A stretch of 64,000 bases of DNA from Amycolatopsis marina. Lineage in GTDB: Bacteria; Actinomycetota; Actinomycetes; Mycobacteriales; Pseudonocardiaceae. This document shows positions 17,743 to 25,752 of the stretch, piece after piece. Numbering within the stretch: the first letter of the stretch is position 1; each line of letters opens with the position of its first letter. The position numbers and the translations under genes are program-made. The stretch lies in assembly GCF_900111885.1 (NCBI RefSeq), contig NZ_FOKG01000005.1, positions 124,001-188,000 of the forward strand. Direction: 5' to 3'. The notes under the pieces are model-generated. The model was not told where the DNA came from, did not search any database, and worked only from the letters and a program-made list of their open reading frames with translations.

Positions 17743-18543
17743 ATGTCACAGGCCGGAAGCGAGCACTCGGTCGTTCGCTACGAACTACGCGAATCGGCGG
17801 CGTGGATCGTGCTGAACCGACCCGAAGCACGCAATGCGTTGTCGACCCAGGTGGTCGACGGCCTGCGCGGCTCTCTCGACCGTGCTGAGCGCGACCCGGC
17901 CGTGCGGTCGATCGTGCTGGCGGGTGCTGGGTCGATGTTCTGCGCGGGCGCGGACCTGAAGATGGTGCTCGGGCAACTGAACGAGAACGGGGCGCTCGGC
18001 GCGTTCCTCGCCTCGGTCGGCGAGATCTGCAAACAAATCGCCCGGCATCCGAAACCGGTCATCGCCGCGGTACACGGCGGTGTCATCGCTGGCGGATTCG
18101 AGCTGGTACAGGCCTGCGATCTGATCGTTGCCACCGAAGATGCCACGTTCACCGACGGGCACGCGCGGTACGGGCTCTTCCCCGCGGCCGGTGGAGCTGT
18201 CCGGCTGGTGCGAAAGATCGGTGCGAACCGGGCGAAGCAGTTGCTTTTCACCGCCGAATCCTGGTCGGCGCAGCGGATGTACGACGCCGGTCTGGTCAAC
18301 GAGATCGTGCCCCCTGGCGAACTGGAACGAGCGGTCACCGAGCTCACCACGACGATCGGCAAACACAGCGCCACCGGGCTCGCGGCGATGAAACGGGTCG
18401 TCGAACAGGGTGCCGACCTGTACACGAACGCGGCGTTGGAGCTGGAACTCAACGCGTGCCGGGACTATGCGACCAACTGCCCTGACTTCGCCGAGGGCCT
18501 GCATGCCTTCCGGGAACGGCGTGAACCCAACTTTCAACGGTGA
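17743..18543 (+). CDS. Enoyl-CoA hydratase/isomerase family protein (crotonase 2)
   Basis: A 266-residue crotonase. FCAGADLKM and HGGVIAGGFELVQACD form the CoA and oxyanion-hole segments. The first catalytic Glu (in GGFELV) is present, while the second is replaced in FTDGHARYG, so it may be an isomerase or a hydratase with an altered mechanism. The ATG at 17743 follows an AGAAAGAGAGAG stretch; the frame extends upstream into crotonase 1 but has no better start. It probably acts in a beta-oxidation-like pathway on the substrate imported by the Mce system (inference). Confidence 0.83.
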   Translation: MSQAGSEHSVVRYELRESAAWIVLNRPEARNALSTQVVDGLRGSLDRAERDPAVRSIVLAGAGSMFCAGADLKMVLGQLNENGALGAFLASVGEICKQIARHPKPVIAAVHGGVIAGGFELVQACDLIVATEDATFTDGHARYGLFPAAGGAVRLVRKIGANRAKQLLFTAESWSAQRMYDAGLVNEIVPPGELERAVTELTTTIGKHSATGLAAMKRVVEQGADLYTNAALELELNACRDYATNCPDFAEGLHAFRERREPNFQR

Positions 18544-18592
18544 CGAACCAGCCCCGTGCGCGGGGCGCGGAAACTGAGCGGAAAGCGAGACC

Positions 18593-19354
18593 ATGGATCT
18601 CAAAAACAAGGTAGCCCTCGTGGCCGGGGGCGCATCCGGTCTCGGTCGTGAGGTCTGCGTGGACCTCGCGCGAGCCGGTGCGCTCGTCGCCGTTCTGGAC
18701 CGGGACGAACAGGGTGTGCGCGCGGTGGCGGAGAGCCTGCCACGCGGCCTTGCCATCCCCGCCGACATCACCGATGCGGCGTCCGTGGAGGAGGCCGTCG
18801 AACGGGTGTGCGCCGAGTTCGGCACGGTCCACATCAACATCAACACCGCCGGCGTCGTCGATGCGGGCAAGATCGTGTCCCGGGGCAAGCCGGGATCGTT
18901 CGACGATTTCCACCGGGTCGTGAACATCAACCTGTGCGGCACCTTCAACGTCATGCGGGTCGCCATCGCGGCGATGCTGCGCAACGACCCGGAGGACGGC
19001 GAGCGCGGCGTAGTCGTCAACACCTCTTCGGGCGCGGCCTTCGAAGGACAACCGGGACAGGCCGCCTACAGCGCGAGCAAGGCGGGACTGATCGGGCTGG
19101 CACTACCGATTGCCAGAGAACTGGCCGGAAAGGGCGTCCGGATCAACACCATCGCCCCTGGCCTGTTCGACACACCGATGTCGGCCGGACTCCCCCAGGC
19201 CGTTCGGGACGGACTGACGGCCGAGATCCCGGAACCCAGCCGACTGGGGCGGCCGGAGGAGTTCGCCCGTCTCGTACGCGACATCGTCGGCAACGGCTAT
19301 CTCAACGCCGAGTGCATCCGGCTCGACGCGGCGGTTCGCATGTCCCATCGCTGA
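18593..19354 (+). CDS. SDR, 3-hydroxyacyl-CoA dehydrogenase type 2-like
   Basis: A 253-residue short-chain dehydrogenase. The cofactor motif GGASGLG is near residue 11, an Asp at the end of the second strand (VLDRDEQ) suggests NAD over NADP, and the catalytic Ser and YSASK are in NTSSGAAFEGQPGQAAYSA. The APGLFDTPM segment and overall length match 17beta-HSD10/HADH2-like enzymes that oxidise 3-hydroxyacyl-CoA. Following two crotonases it would supply the next beta-oxidation step, with the thiolase at 5527 closing the cycle (inference). Confidence 0.85.
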   Translation: MDLKNKVALVAGGASGLGREVCVDLARAGALVAVLDRDEQGVRAVAESLPRGLAIPADITDAASVEEAVERVCAEFGTVHININTAGVVDAGKIVSRGKPGSFDDFHRVVNINLCGTFNVMRVAIAAMLRNDPEDGERGVVVNTSSGAAFEGQPGQAAYSASKAGLIGLALPIARELAGKGVRINTIAPGLFDTPMSAGLPQAVRDGLTAEIPEPSRLGRPEEFARLVRDIVGNGYLNAECIRLDAAVRMSHR

Positions 19355-19407
19355 GCATGCAGCACCCGCGAACAGAACGAGACCCGGACAAGCAAGGAGT
19401 GGGCAAC

Positions 19408-20109
19408 GTGGCTCTCCCCGATGCGGACGCAGCGGACACATCCGAGGCCAGTGCCGATCCCGGCGATTCACCGAACGACGGTGGCGATGCCGAATCCGAA
19501 CCGACGACGAAACGGCCCTCGCCACATCCTCGTGTGGAGCCCGCGGCGGCTGGCGAGTCCGATCGGTCCGAAGAGGAACCGCAACCCGAGGAGTCGTCGA
19601 ACGAGGACGAGGTGCGGCGCGAACCACTCCGCACGCGGTCAACGGCGCTGCTCCTGCTCATCGCCTGCACGCTCGCGGCCGCCGGGATCGTCGGCTGGCT
19701 GTGGTCGGGCGAACGTGCCGCGACCGCCCGCGAATCCGCATCACGTGACGCGGTCGCGGCGGCGACCGACGCGGCCCTGGCGTTGACCGGATTGAGCTAT
19801 CAACACCACGAGCAGGATCTGGCCCGGCTGCGGGAAGTCACGACCGGCGAGTTTCGGCAGCAGCTCGACGCCCAGGCCGATGCCTTTGCCGAAACCCTCG
19901 CCACCCACCAGGTCGAGTCCGAAGGCACAGTCGTCGCAGCCGGAGTCGAGGAGCGCGATGCGGAGCAGGCGACCGTCGTCGTCATCGCGGAGGCAACGGT
20001 CGACAACACCGAATCCGAAACGGGCGATCGTCGCCAGTACCGAATGCGACTGGGCATGACGCATGAGGACGGACGGTGGCTGGTGCACGGTTTGGAGTTC
20101 CTCTCGTGA
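19408..20109 (+). CDS. Mce-associated membrane protein (second pair, upstream)
   Basis: This protein (233 residues from GTG 19408) has a long acidic Pro/Ser/Glu-rich cytoplasmic tail, one membrane helix (ALLLLIACTLAAAGIVGWLW), and an outer domain with LTGLSYQHHEQDLARL and a C-terminal HEDGRWLVHGLEFLS. This is the Mce-associated layout. AAGGAG (19394-19399) sits eight bases before the GTG; an ATG at 19357 is an alternative. The stop overlaps the next gene as GTGA. It lies between the beta-oxidation genes and the Mce ATPase. Confidence 0.8.
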   Translation: MALPDADAADTSEASADPGDSPNDGGDAESEPTTKRPSPHPRVEPAAAGESDRSEEEPQPEESSNEDEVRREPLRTRSTALLLLIACTLAAAGIVGWLWSGERAATARESASRDAVAAATDAALALTGLSYQHHEQDLARLREVTTGEFRQQLDAQADAFAETLATHQVESEGTVVAAGVEERDAEQATVVVIAEATVDNTESETGDRRQYRMRLGMTHEDGRWLVHGLEFLS

Positions 20110-20642
20110 TCACTCCCAAGCTGATCGACTCGATAACCGGGTTATATCGCCAAGCCACCCGGAGTCGGACCCGTGTCCTTGGCCTCGTGCTCTTTCTCGT
20201 GATCGCCGGACTCGCCGTCACGGGCGGTTTGCTCGCACTCAGGACCAACTCGCTGGCCGTGCTCGACGAACAGCGAGGCCAGTCACAGCAGGTGGCCAAG
20301 GAAACGGTCGCGGAGGTGCTCTCCTACCGTCACGAAACCCTTGACGCCGATCGTCAGCGGGCTGCGGAGCTGGTGACCGGAAGTTTCGCCGAGGACTTCA
20401 ACGCGCTGATGGACGAGGTACTCGGCGCGACGGTGCTCGACAAGCAGGCCAGCGTGACCACAACCGTGACCAACACGTCTGTCATGGAGTCCGAGCAGGG
20501 GGCGGTCGTTCTACTGGTGCTGCTCGCGCAGGAAAGCGAGCACGCCGAGCAGAAGACCCCCGTCATCTCCAGCACCGCGGCTCGGGTGGAGATGCGCGAG
20601 GTCGACGGACGCTGGCTGATCGCGGATCTTTCCCCGCTGTAG
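20106..20642 (+). CDS. Mce-associated membrane protein (second pair, downstream)
   Basis: A 178-residue protein with an N-terminal helix (VLGLVLFLVIAGLAVTGGLLAL) and an outer domain ending in REVDGRWLIADLSPL. It starts at GTG 20106 in a four-base overlap with the previous gene, so the two are coupled like the first pair at 15458-16509. It is probably an accessory factor of the Mce complex. The 93 bases to the ATPase gene hold no obvious terminator. Confidence 0.8.
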   Translation: MITPKLIDSITGLYRQATRSRTRVLGLVLFLVIAGLAVTGGLLALRTNSLAVLDEQRGQSQQVAKETVAEVLSYRHETLDADRQRAAELVTGSFAEDFNALMDEVLGATVLDKQASVTTTVTNTSVMESEQGAVVLLVLLAQESEHAEQKTPVISSTAARVEMREVDGRWLIADLSPL

Positions 20643-20735
20643 TGCCAGGTCGAGACTTCGTGAGGCAGTTGAGCCAAGCCCCGACACACAGTTCTTGAGC
20701 ACAACCGGTTCAGCACATCGTTCCAGGAGGTCTGC

Positions 20736-21806
20736 ATGGGTGTCGAAGTCGTCGTCGAAGGTTTGACGAAGTCCTTCGGAAACCAGAACATCTGGCGTGA
20801 CGTATCACTGACCTTGCCACCCGGCGAGGTGTCGGCGCTGCTCGGGCCCTCCGGCACCGGCAAGTCGGTGTTCCTCAAGTCGTTGATCGGACTGCTCAAA
20901 CCGGAGCGCGGCAGGTGCGTCATCAACGGCGTGGACATCGTGACCTGCTCGGAACGCACGCTGTACGAGACGCGCAAGCTGTTCGGGGTGTTGTTCCAGG
21001 ACGGCGCGCTGTTCGGTTCGATGAACCTCTTCGACAACGTCGCGTTTCCACTGCGCGAGCACACTCGCAAGTCCGAGACCGAGATCAGGCGAATCGTGCT
21101 GGAAAAGCTGGAGATGACCGGGCTCACCGGTGCGGACGACAAGCTGCCCGGTGAGATCTCCGGCGGTATGCGCAAGCGTGCCGGTCTGGCGCGCGCACTG
21201 GTGCTGGACCCGGAGATCATCCTGGTGGACGAACCCGACTCCGGCCTCGATCCGGTTCGGACCACCTACATCTCCCAGCTGTTCCTTGACGTGAACGCGC
21301 AGATCGACGCGACTTTCCTGATCGTCACGCACAACATCAACCTGGCCAGGACGGTGCCGGACAACATCGGCATGCTGTTCCGCAAGGAGCTGGCCATGTT
21401 CGGTCCTCGGGAGGTGCTGCTCACCTCGGACGAGCCGGTGGTCAAACAGTTCCTCCACGGTCGTATGGACGGTCCGATCGGCATGTCCGAGGAGAAGGAC
21501 GGTGCCACCCTGGCGGCGGAGAAGGCGATGTTCGCGGCAGGCCACGGCGCGGGCGGCGTGGACGATGTCACCGGGGTGCCGCCCCAGATGCAACCCAGCC
21601 CGGGTCTGCCGGAACGGGCGGGCAGCCGCAACCGGACCGATCGCGTGATGCAAAGTCTGCACACCCTGCCCGAGAACGCGCAACACGCCATCGTCGAATC
21701 ACTGTCCCCGGAGGCGCGCAGGCACTACGGGGTCGAAGGCGGCGACACCCACAACTACGGCGCGCACGCCGCGATCAGTCAGGGAGCGGGCAGTCCCGTT
21801 GACTGA
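20736..21806 (+). CDS. mkl: Mce/MlaF-type ABC transporter ATPase
   Basis: This 356-residue ATPase powers Mce transport. Walker A is GPSGTGKS near residue 33, the ABC signature is ISGGMRKRAG and Walker B is IILVDEPDSGLDP. A C-terminal extension of roughly 100 residues follows the ATPase core, as in MceG/Mkl. AGGAGG precedes the ATG. In mycobacteria the ATPase gene is usually unlinked to mce operons, so its presence here makes the locus self-contained. It couples to the YrbEA/B permeases at 6807-8421. Confidence 0.93.
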   Translation: MGVEVVVEGLTKSFGNQNIWRDVSLTLPPGEVSALLGPSGTGKSVFLKSLIGLLKPERGRCVINGVDIVTCSERTLYETRKLFGVLFQDGALFGSMNLFDNVAFPLREHTRKSETEIRRIVLEKLEMTGLTGADDKLPGEISGGMRKRAGLARALVLDPEIILVDEPDSGLDPVRTTYISQLFLDVNAQIDATFLIVTHNINLARTVPDNIGMLFRKELAMFGPREVLLTSDEPVVKQFLHGRMDGPIGMSEEKDGATLAAEKAMFAAGHGAGGVDDVTGVPPQMQPSPGLPERAGSRNRTDRVMQSLHTLPENAQHAIVESLSPEARRHYGVEGGDTHNYGAHAAISQGAGSPVD

Positions 21807-21833
21807 CGCGGCGGCGCTACCGATGTGCGTTGC

Positions 21834-22970
21834 TCACAGGCCGTACGAACGGCCGATGATGTCCCGCTGAATCTCACTGGTACCGGCATAGACCGTGGAA
21901 ATGACCGACTCCCGAAGATGGCGTTCCATCTCGTGTTCCCGGGTGTAACCCGCACCGCCCATGAGCTGCATGCCTTCGATGGCAGTGCGTTTGGCGGTCT
22001 CGGTCACCTTCAGCTTGACCATGGAAGCTTCTCGCGGCTCGCACCGGTCGGGGTCGGCATCGAGCTTGGCCGCCGAATCGTAGACGAGTAGCCGACTGCA
22101 CTCGATCTCCGTGGCGAGTTCCGCGATCCGGTGGCGGACAGCCTGGAAACTGCCCACGGGCCGACCGAACTGCTCGCGTGTCGCGACGTACTCCAGCGCA
22201 TCATCGAACGTTCGTCGCGCACGGCCGAGAAACACCGCCCCACACATCAGGCGGTCGGTGTTGAGAGTGCGCATGATCTGGTGCCACGCCCTGTCCGGCT
22301 CGCCGATCACCCGGTCGGCGCTGACCACGACGTCGGTGAAGAAGACGTCGTTCACCTCGTCCCCGCCAAGCGTGTCTATCGGCCGCACCTCGACACCCTC
22401 GGTATCTGCGGGCACGTCGATCATCGTGATGCCGTCGTGCTTGGCGCCACTGGAATCGGTACGGCACAGCACCAGAATCCGGGTGGCGATATGGGCACAG
22501 GAGATCCAGGTTTTCTGACCGTTGAGGACATAACTGTCACCCCGACGTTCGGCCCGGCAGGTCATGGCCCCGGGATCGGAGCCGGCACCTGGTTCACTGA
22601 TCGCCGTCGCGAGCACGTCACCACGGCACACCCCACCGAGAATGTCGTGCTTCTGTTCCGCTGTGCCGAACCGCTCGACCACGCTGGAGCTCACCAACGA
22701 GACCGCCAGCCCGAACAGGGGGGCCAACCCGTACGCCATTTCCTCGAGAAGATGGCAGGCATCGGTCGCACTACCACCTCCACCACCGTATTCCGTTGGA
22801 ATCGCGCAGCCGAGCCAACCGAGTTCGGCGAGCTTGCGATGCAGCTGTTGGTTGTGCGTCGCCTGGCCGTTCCGGCTCAACTCGCGCCGCTGTTCCCTGG
22901 TCCCACACTCACGGCCGACGAAGTCGCGCAGGGAATGCACGAAATCCGCCCTGTCAGCAACTGCTGTCAT
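21834..22970 (-). CDS. Acyl-CoA dehydrogenase
   Basis: This FAD-dependent enzyme (378 residues from ATG 22970) introduces the alpha,beta double bond into an acyl-CoA. It shows the flavin/substrate motif AISEPGAGSD, the QLMGGAGYTREHEMERHLRE segment and the C-terminal YAGTSEIQRDIIGR with the usual acidic residue. The ATG at 22970 follows AAAGGTGAC; the frame extends to 23012 without a better start. It lies downstream of the SDR at 23009 with a 38-base gap and probably shares its transcript. It would act before the crotonases in a beta-oxidation-like route. Confidence 0.9.
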   Translation of the reverse strand: MTAVADRADFVHSLRDFVGRECGTREQRRELSRNGQATHNQQLHRKLAELGWLGCAIPTEYGGGGGSATDACHLLEEMAYGLAPLFGLAVSLVSSSVVERFGTAEQKHDILGGVCRGDVLATAISEPGAGSDPGAMTCRAERRGDSYVLNGQKTWISCAHIATRILVLCRTDSSGAKHDGITMIDVPADTEGVEVRPIDTLGGDEVNDVFFTDVVVSADRVIGEPDRAWHQIMRTLNTDRLMCGAVFLGRARRTFDDALEYVATREQFGRPVGSFQAVRHRIAELATEIECSRLLVYDSAAKLDADPDRCEPREASMVKLKVTETAKRTAIEGMQLMGGAGYTREHEMERHLRESVISTVYAGTSEIQRDIIGRSYGL

Positions 22971-23008
22971 GATGTCACCTTTGTTGTTCGTGAATATCAG
23001 AGTCTTCG

Positions 23009-23764
23009 TCACAACAGGTTGGTTGCCCCGTTGTCCAGTACGTAGGTGTGGCCGGTGGTGAACGCGGACTCGTCCGACGCCAGATGCAGCGCCACAGCGG
23101 CGACCTCAGCGGTTTCCCCCCACCGACCCTGCTTGTTCTCGACGAAATCGGCCATGTCGATGCCGATCGCCTGGCTGAGGAAGTCCGAGTTCGCCCTCGC
23201 GGCCCCGGTGCTGATCATTCCGGGAGCGATGGCGTTGACCCGCACACCCTGGTCCCGCAGCTCCAGGGCGGCACACCGGGTGATCGCCTCGATTCCGGCT
23301 TTCGCTGCCGCGTACGCCGACATTCCCCGCATCGCCCTCCGCCCCGCCGCGGAGGAGAGATTCACGAAGGCTCCACCACCCCGCTCCCGCATGGCGGGAG
23401 TCGCGTACCGCAGCGTGTGGAACACCCCGCCCACACCTACCGCGAGGACCCGCTCCCAGTCGTGTTGCTCCTGGTCGGTCACCAGCAGGCTGGACCCGAC
23501 GGCCGCGTTGTTCACCACGATGTCCAGACCGCCGAAGGTGGTCCTGGCGACATCGACGGCGGCAGCCACATCCGGTCCTGCCGAGACGTCACACCGGATC
23601 CACGTCGCTCGCGGGCCGAGTTTCTCACTCAGATCGCGAACCGCCGCGTCCGCGATGTCCGCCAGCACCACACTGGCGCCTTCGTCGACGAAACGCCGTG
23701 CGATCGCGGCACCGATCCCGTACGCGGCTCCGGTCACGATCGCCACCTTGTCCGACAAGCGCAT
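23009..23764 (-). CDS. Short-chain dehydrogenase/reductase
   Basis: A 251-residue classical SDR. TGAAYGIGAA is the cofactor motif, VLADIAD gives an Asp favouring NAD(H), NNAAV is the structural motif, and the catalytic Ser/Tyr/Lys are in NLSSAAGRRAMRGMSAYAAAK. It is first in a minus-strand unit with the acyl-CoA dehydrogenase and divergent from the SMP-30 gene across a 209-base region with two operator-like sites. Probable role: 3-hydroxyacyl-CoA or alcohol oxidation in the same catabolic pathway (inference). Confidence 0.87.
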   Translation of the reverse strand: MRLSDKVAIVTGAAYGIGAAIARRFVDEGASVVLADIADAAVRDLSEKLGPRATWIRCDVSAGPDVAAAVDVARTTFGGLDIVVNNAAVGSSLLVTDQEQHDWERVLAVGVGGVFHTLRYATPAMRERGGGAFVNLSSAAGRRAMRGMSAYAAAKAGIEAITRCAALELRDQGVRVNAIAPGMISTGAARANSDFLSQAIGIDMADFVENKQGRWGETAEVAAVALHLASDESAFTTGHTYVLDNGATNLL

Positions 23765-23784
23765 CGTCGTCCTCCAAATATTAC

Positions 23785-23796
23785 TTACCAGTTAAC
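23785..23796. promoter_or_regulatory. Operator-like motif upstream of the SDR
   Basis: TTACCAGTTAAC, about 20 bases before the SDR ATG, matches the first eight positions of the recurrent TTACYRGYYRGTTA motif. Its position next to the start would let a repressor block transcription. Confidence 0.42.
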
Positions 23797-23913
23797 ATTG
23801 TTTTAGCTGCCGACCCGGCTGACTGTCAAGCGCTCCCACGGCAAAGCTTCACAGAGTGACGCGATCTAGGTCGCGCTCTTGCCAACGGGAGCGAAGCACG
23901 GTATTAACTTAAT

Positions 23914-23931
23914 CCTTACTAGTTGGTTAGT
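23914..23931. promoter_or_regulatory. Operator-like motif upstream of the SMP-30 gene
   Basis: CCTTACTAGTTGGTTAGT matches the recurrent motif completely (TTAC-T-A-G-T-T-G-GTTA) and lies about 43 bases before the SMP-30 start. Together with the site at 23785 it flanks a divergent promoter. Confidence 0.5.
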
Positions 23932-23973
23932 TTTGATGGGACATACACGCAACGGTTCTCAACGAGGAGATCG

Positions 23974-24873
23974 ATGATGAGCAGGAAGTTCGACACCGTT
24001 GTCGGCGGCGGGATGTACTTCGAGGGCACTCGGTGGCACGAGGGCCGTTGGTACGCCTCGGACGCGCTCGCGGGCGTAGTGTGCGCGTTCGACCCCTCCG
24101 GGCGACGAGAAGACCTCATGCGCGTCGATGCACTGTGTTCCGGGCTGGGCTGGCTGCCGGACGGTTCGCTGCTGGTGGTGTCGATGAAGGACAGGGCCCT
24201 GCTGCGCAGGAACGCCGACGGCACCGTGAGCACCCACGCGGATCTGTCCGCGGTCGCGCCCTACTGGATCAACGACATGTGGGTGGACACCGCGGGCCGG
24301 GCCTGGGTCGGCACCATCGGGTTCGCGATCCATGAGGGTGAGGCCGCCAAGCCTGGCCCCATCTTCCGCGTCGACCCGGACGGTGGAGTCGCCATCGCAG
24401 CGGAGGATCTGTGGTGTCCCAACGGGATCGTCACGATCGACGGCGGCAGGACGCTGGTCGTGGCGGAGTCGTTCGCGGCGAGGCTCACCGCGTTCACGAT
24501 CGGCGAGGACGGCTCGCTGAGTGCCCGCCGCACCCTGGCACAGTTCGGCTCACCACCGCGACCCGGTGGTCCGCAGGAGATGCTCGCCGAGATGGAGCTC
24601 GCCCCCGACGGTCTCTCGGTGGACGCCGAGGACCATGTCTGGGCGGCTGACGCGCGCGGACAGCGCGTGGTCCGGGTGTCGCCCGCCGGCGAGATCGTCG
24701 ACGAGATCGCCCATCCCGCCGGAGCCAACGTCTACACCTGCGCGATGGGTGGACCGGACGGGCACGAGCTCCTTATCGCCGCCTCAGCGGGATTCTTCGA
24801 GGCACTCGGCGGGGTGGCGGGTACCGCGGAACTCATCACGACCCGGGTGGCCGTGCCTGCCCCGAGTTCGTAA
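23974..24873 (+). CDS. SMP-30/gluconolactonase family protein
   Basis: A 299-residue six-bladed beta-propeller of the SMP-30/regucalcin/lactonase family. The N-terminal blade has GMYFEGTRWHEGRWYASD, with the metal-binding Glu in FEGTRW; WINDMWVDTAGRAWVGT and LWCPNGIV are further family signatures. Members hydrolyse lactones with a bound divalent metal. GAGGAG lies before tandem ATGs at 23974 and 23977. The gene is divergent from SDR/ACAD and upstream of the second TetR, so lactone opening may be a step in the same pathway (inference). Confidence 0.87.
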   Translation: MMSRKFDTVVGGGMYFEGTRWHEGRWYASDALAGVVCAFDPSGRREDLMRVDALCSGLGWLPDGSLLVVSMKDRALLRRNADGTVSTHADLSAVAPYWINDMWVDTAGRAWVGTIGFAIHEGEAAKPGPIFRVDPDGGVAIAAEDLWCPNGIVTIDGGRTLVVAESFAARLTAFTIGEDGSLSARRTLAQFGSPPRPGGPQEMLAEMELAPDGLSVDAEDHVWAADARGQRVVRVSPAGEIVDEIAHPAGANVYTCAMGGPDGHELLIAASAGFFEALGGVAGTAELITTRVAVPAPSS

Positions 24874-25008
24874 ACGTCGGCCTGGACGTCGAACGCAGTC
24901 GCCTGTGCGCGTTCATCGGCCCTCGTGCGATCAGTAATATTCGGCCAGTCGATCAGGGTCACCGGTGCGGCACACCGTGGGGCCGGGTTTCGGTGGAGGG
25001 GAGCGGTC

Positions 25009-25611
25009 GTGGCACGTCAGCGCGCTACCAGTGTGCAGCAACTGGTCGACGCGGCCGCGCGGGTGTTCGAGCGCAAGGGCTTCGTCGAGGCGACGATCAG
25101 TGATATCGCGGCCGAGGCCGGCGTCAGCAAGCCGACCGTGTACCAGTACGTCACGTCCAAGCGCTGGTTGCTCGAAACGATCGTGGAGCAGATCATTTAT
25201 CCGCTTCGCGACGGTATCGAGCAGATCGTGGCCAGTGAGCTCTCCTCACGCGAGAAGCTGAACGCCTACCTCCGCGCGCACATCGAGAACGCGGTCAAGT
25301 ACCAGACCTACTACCAGGTGCTGACCGCCGACCAACACCAGTTGTCCACACAGGCATTGCGCAACTACCGATCCTGGGCCCGCGATGTGAACCACACGGT
25401 GGAGAAACTGCTCGCCGACTGTGCCGAAGCCGGGATCGTACGGTCGGACCTGGACATCAGCGCCGTGGCGAACCTGATCAACGGGATGCTGGTGTCGATC
25501 ACCCGTTGGTATCACCCGTCCGGCCGGATCGACGTGGACACCTTGTACGAGCAGGTGGTCGGTCTGCTCTCCGGCTACATCCGCTCCGGCGACGACTCTC
25601 AACACGACTGA
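25009..25611 (+). CDS. TetR-family transcriptional regulator (paralogue 2)
   Basis: A 200-residue TetR repressor beginning ARQRATSVQQLVDAAARVF after the GTG, with helix-turn-helix ISDIAAEAGVSKPTVYQYV. It is clearly paralogous to the regulator at 4764: the first 60 residues are almost identical and the ligand domains share TYYQVLTADQHQLS versus TYYAVLFSDQHQLS. The GTG at 25009 follows GGAGGGGAG; the frame upstream of it is judged non-coding. It lies just ahead of an acyl-CoA ligase, mirroring the arrangement of the first copy. Expected to bind the shared motif and respond to a CoA thioester (inference). Confidence 0.88.
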   Translation: MARQRATSVQQLVDAAARVFERKGFVEATISDIAAEAGVSKPTVYQYVTSKRWLLETIVEQIIYPLRDGIEQIVASELSSREKLNAYLRAHIENAVKYQTYYQVLTADQHQLSTQALRNYRSWARDVNHTVEKLLADCAEAGIVRSDLDISAVANLINGMLVSITRWYHPSGRIDVDTLYEQVVGLLSGYIRSGDDSQHD

Positions 25612-25752
25612 CCCGAACCGGCCTGATCGTTCGTAGCAGTTGACTCACCGGTGCTCCGTCGCGAGCACCCGAACGAGGTTGGAACACCGGTCCGCATCCT
25701 TCGAGTGTGGATACGAGAGCAAGCACCGATCGATCGTCATGACGGAGGAAAC

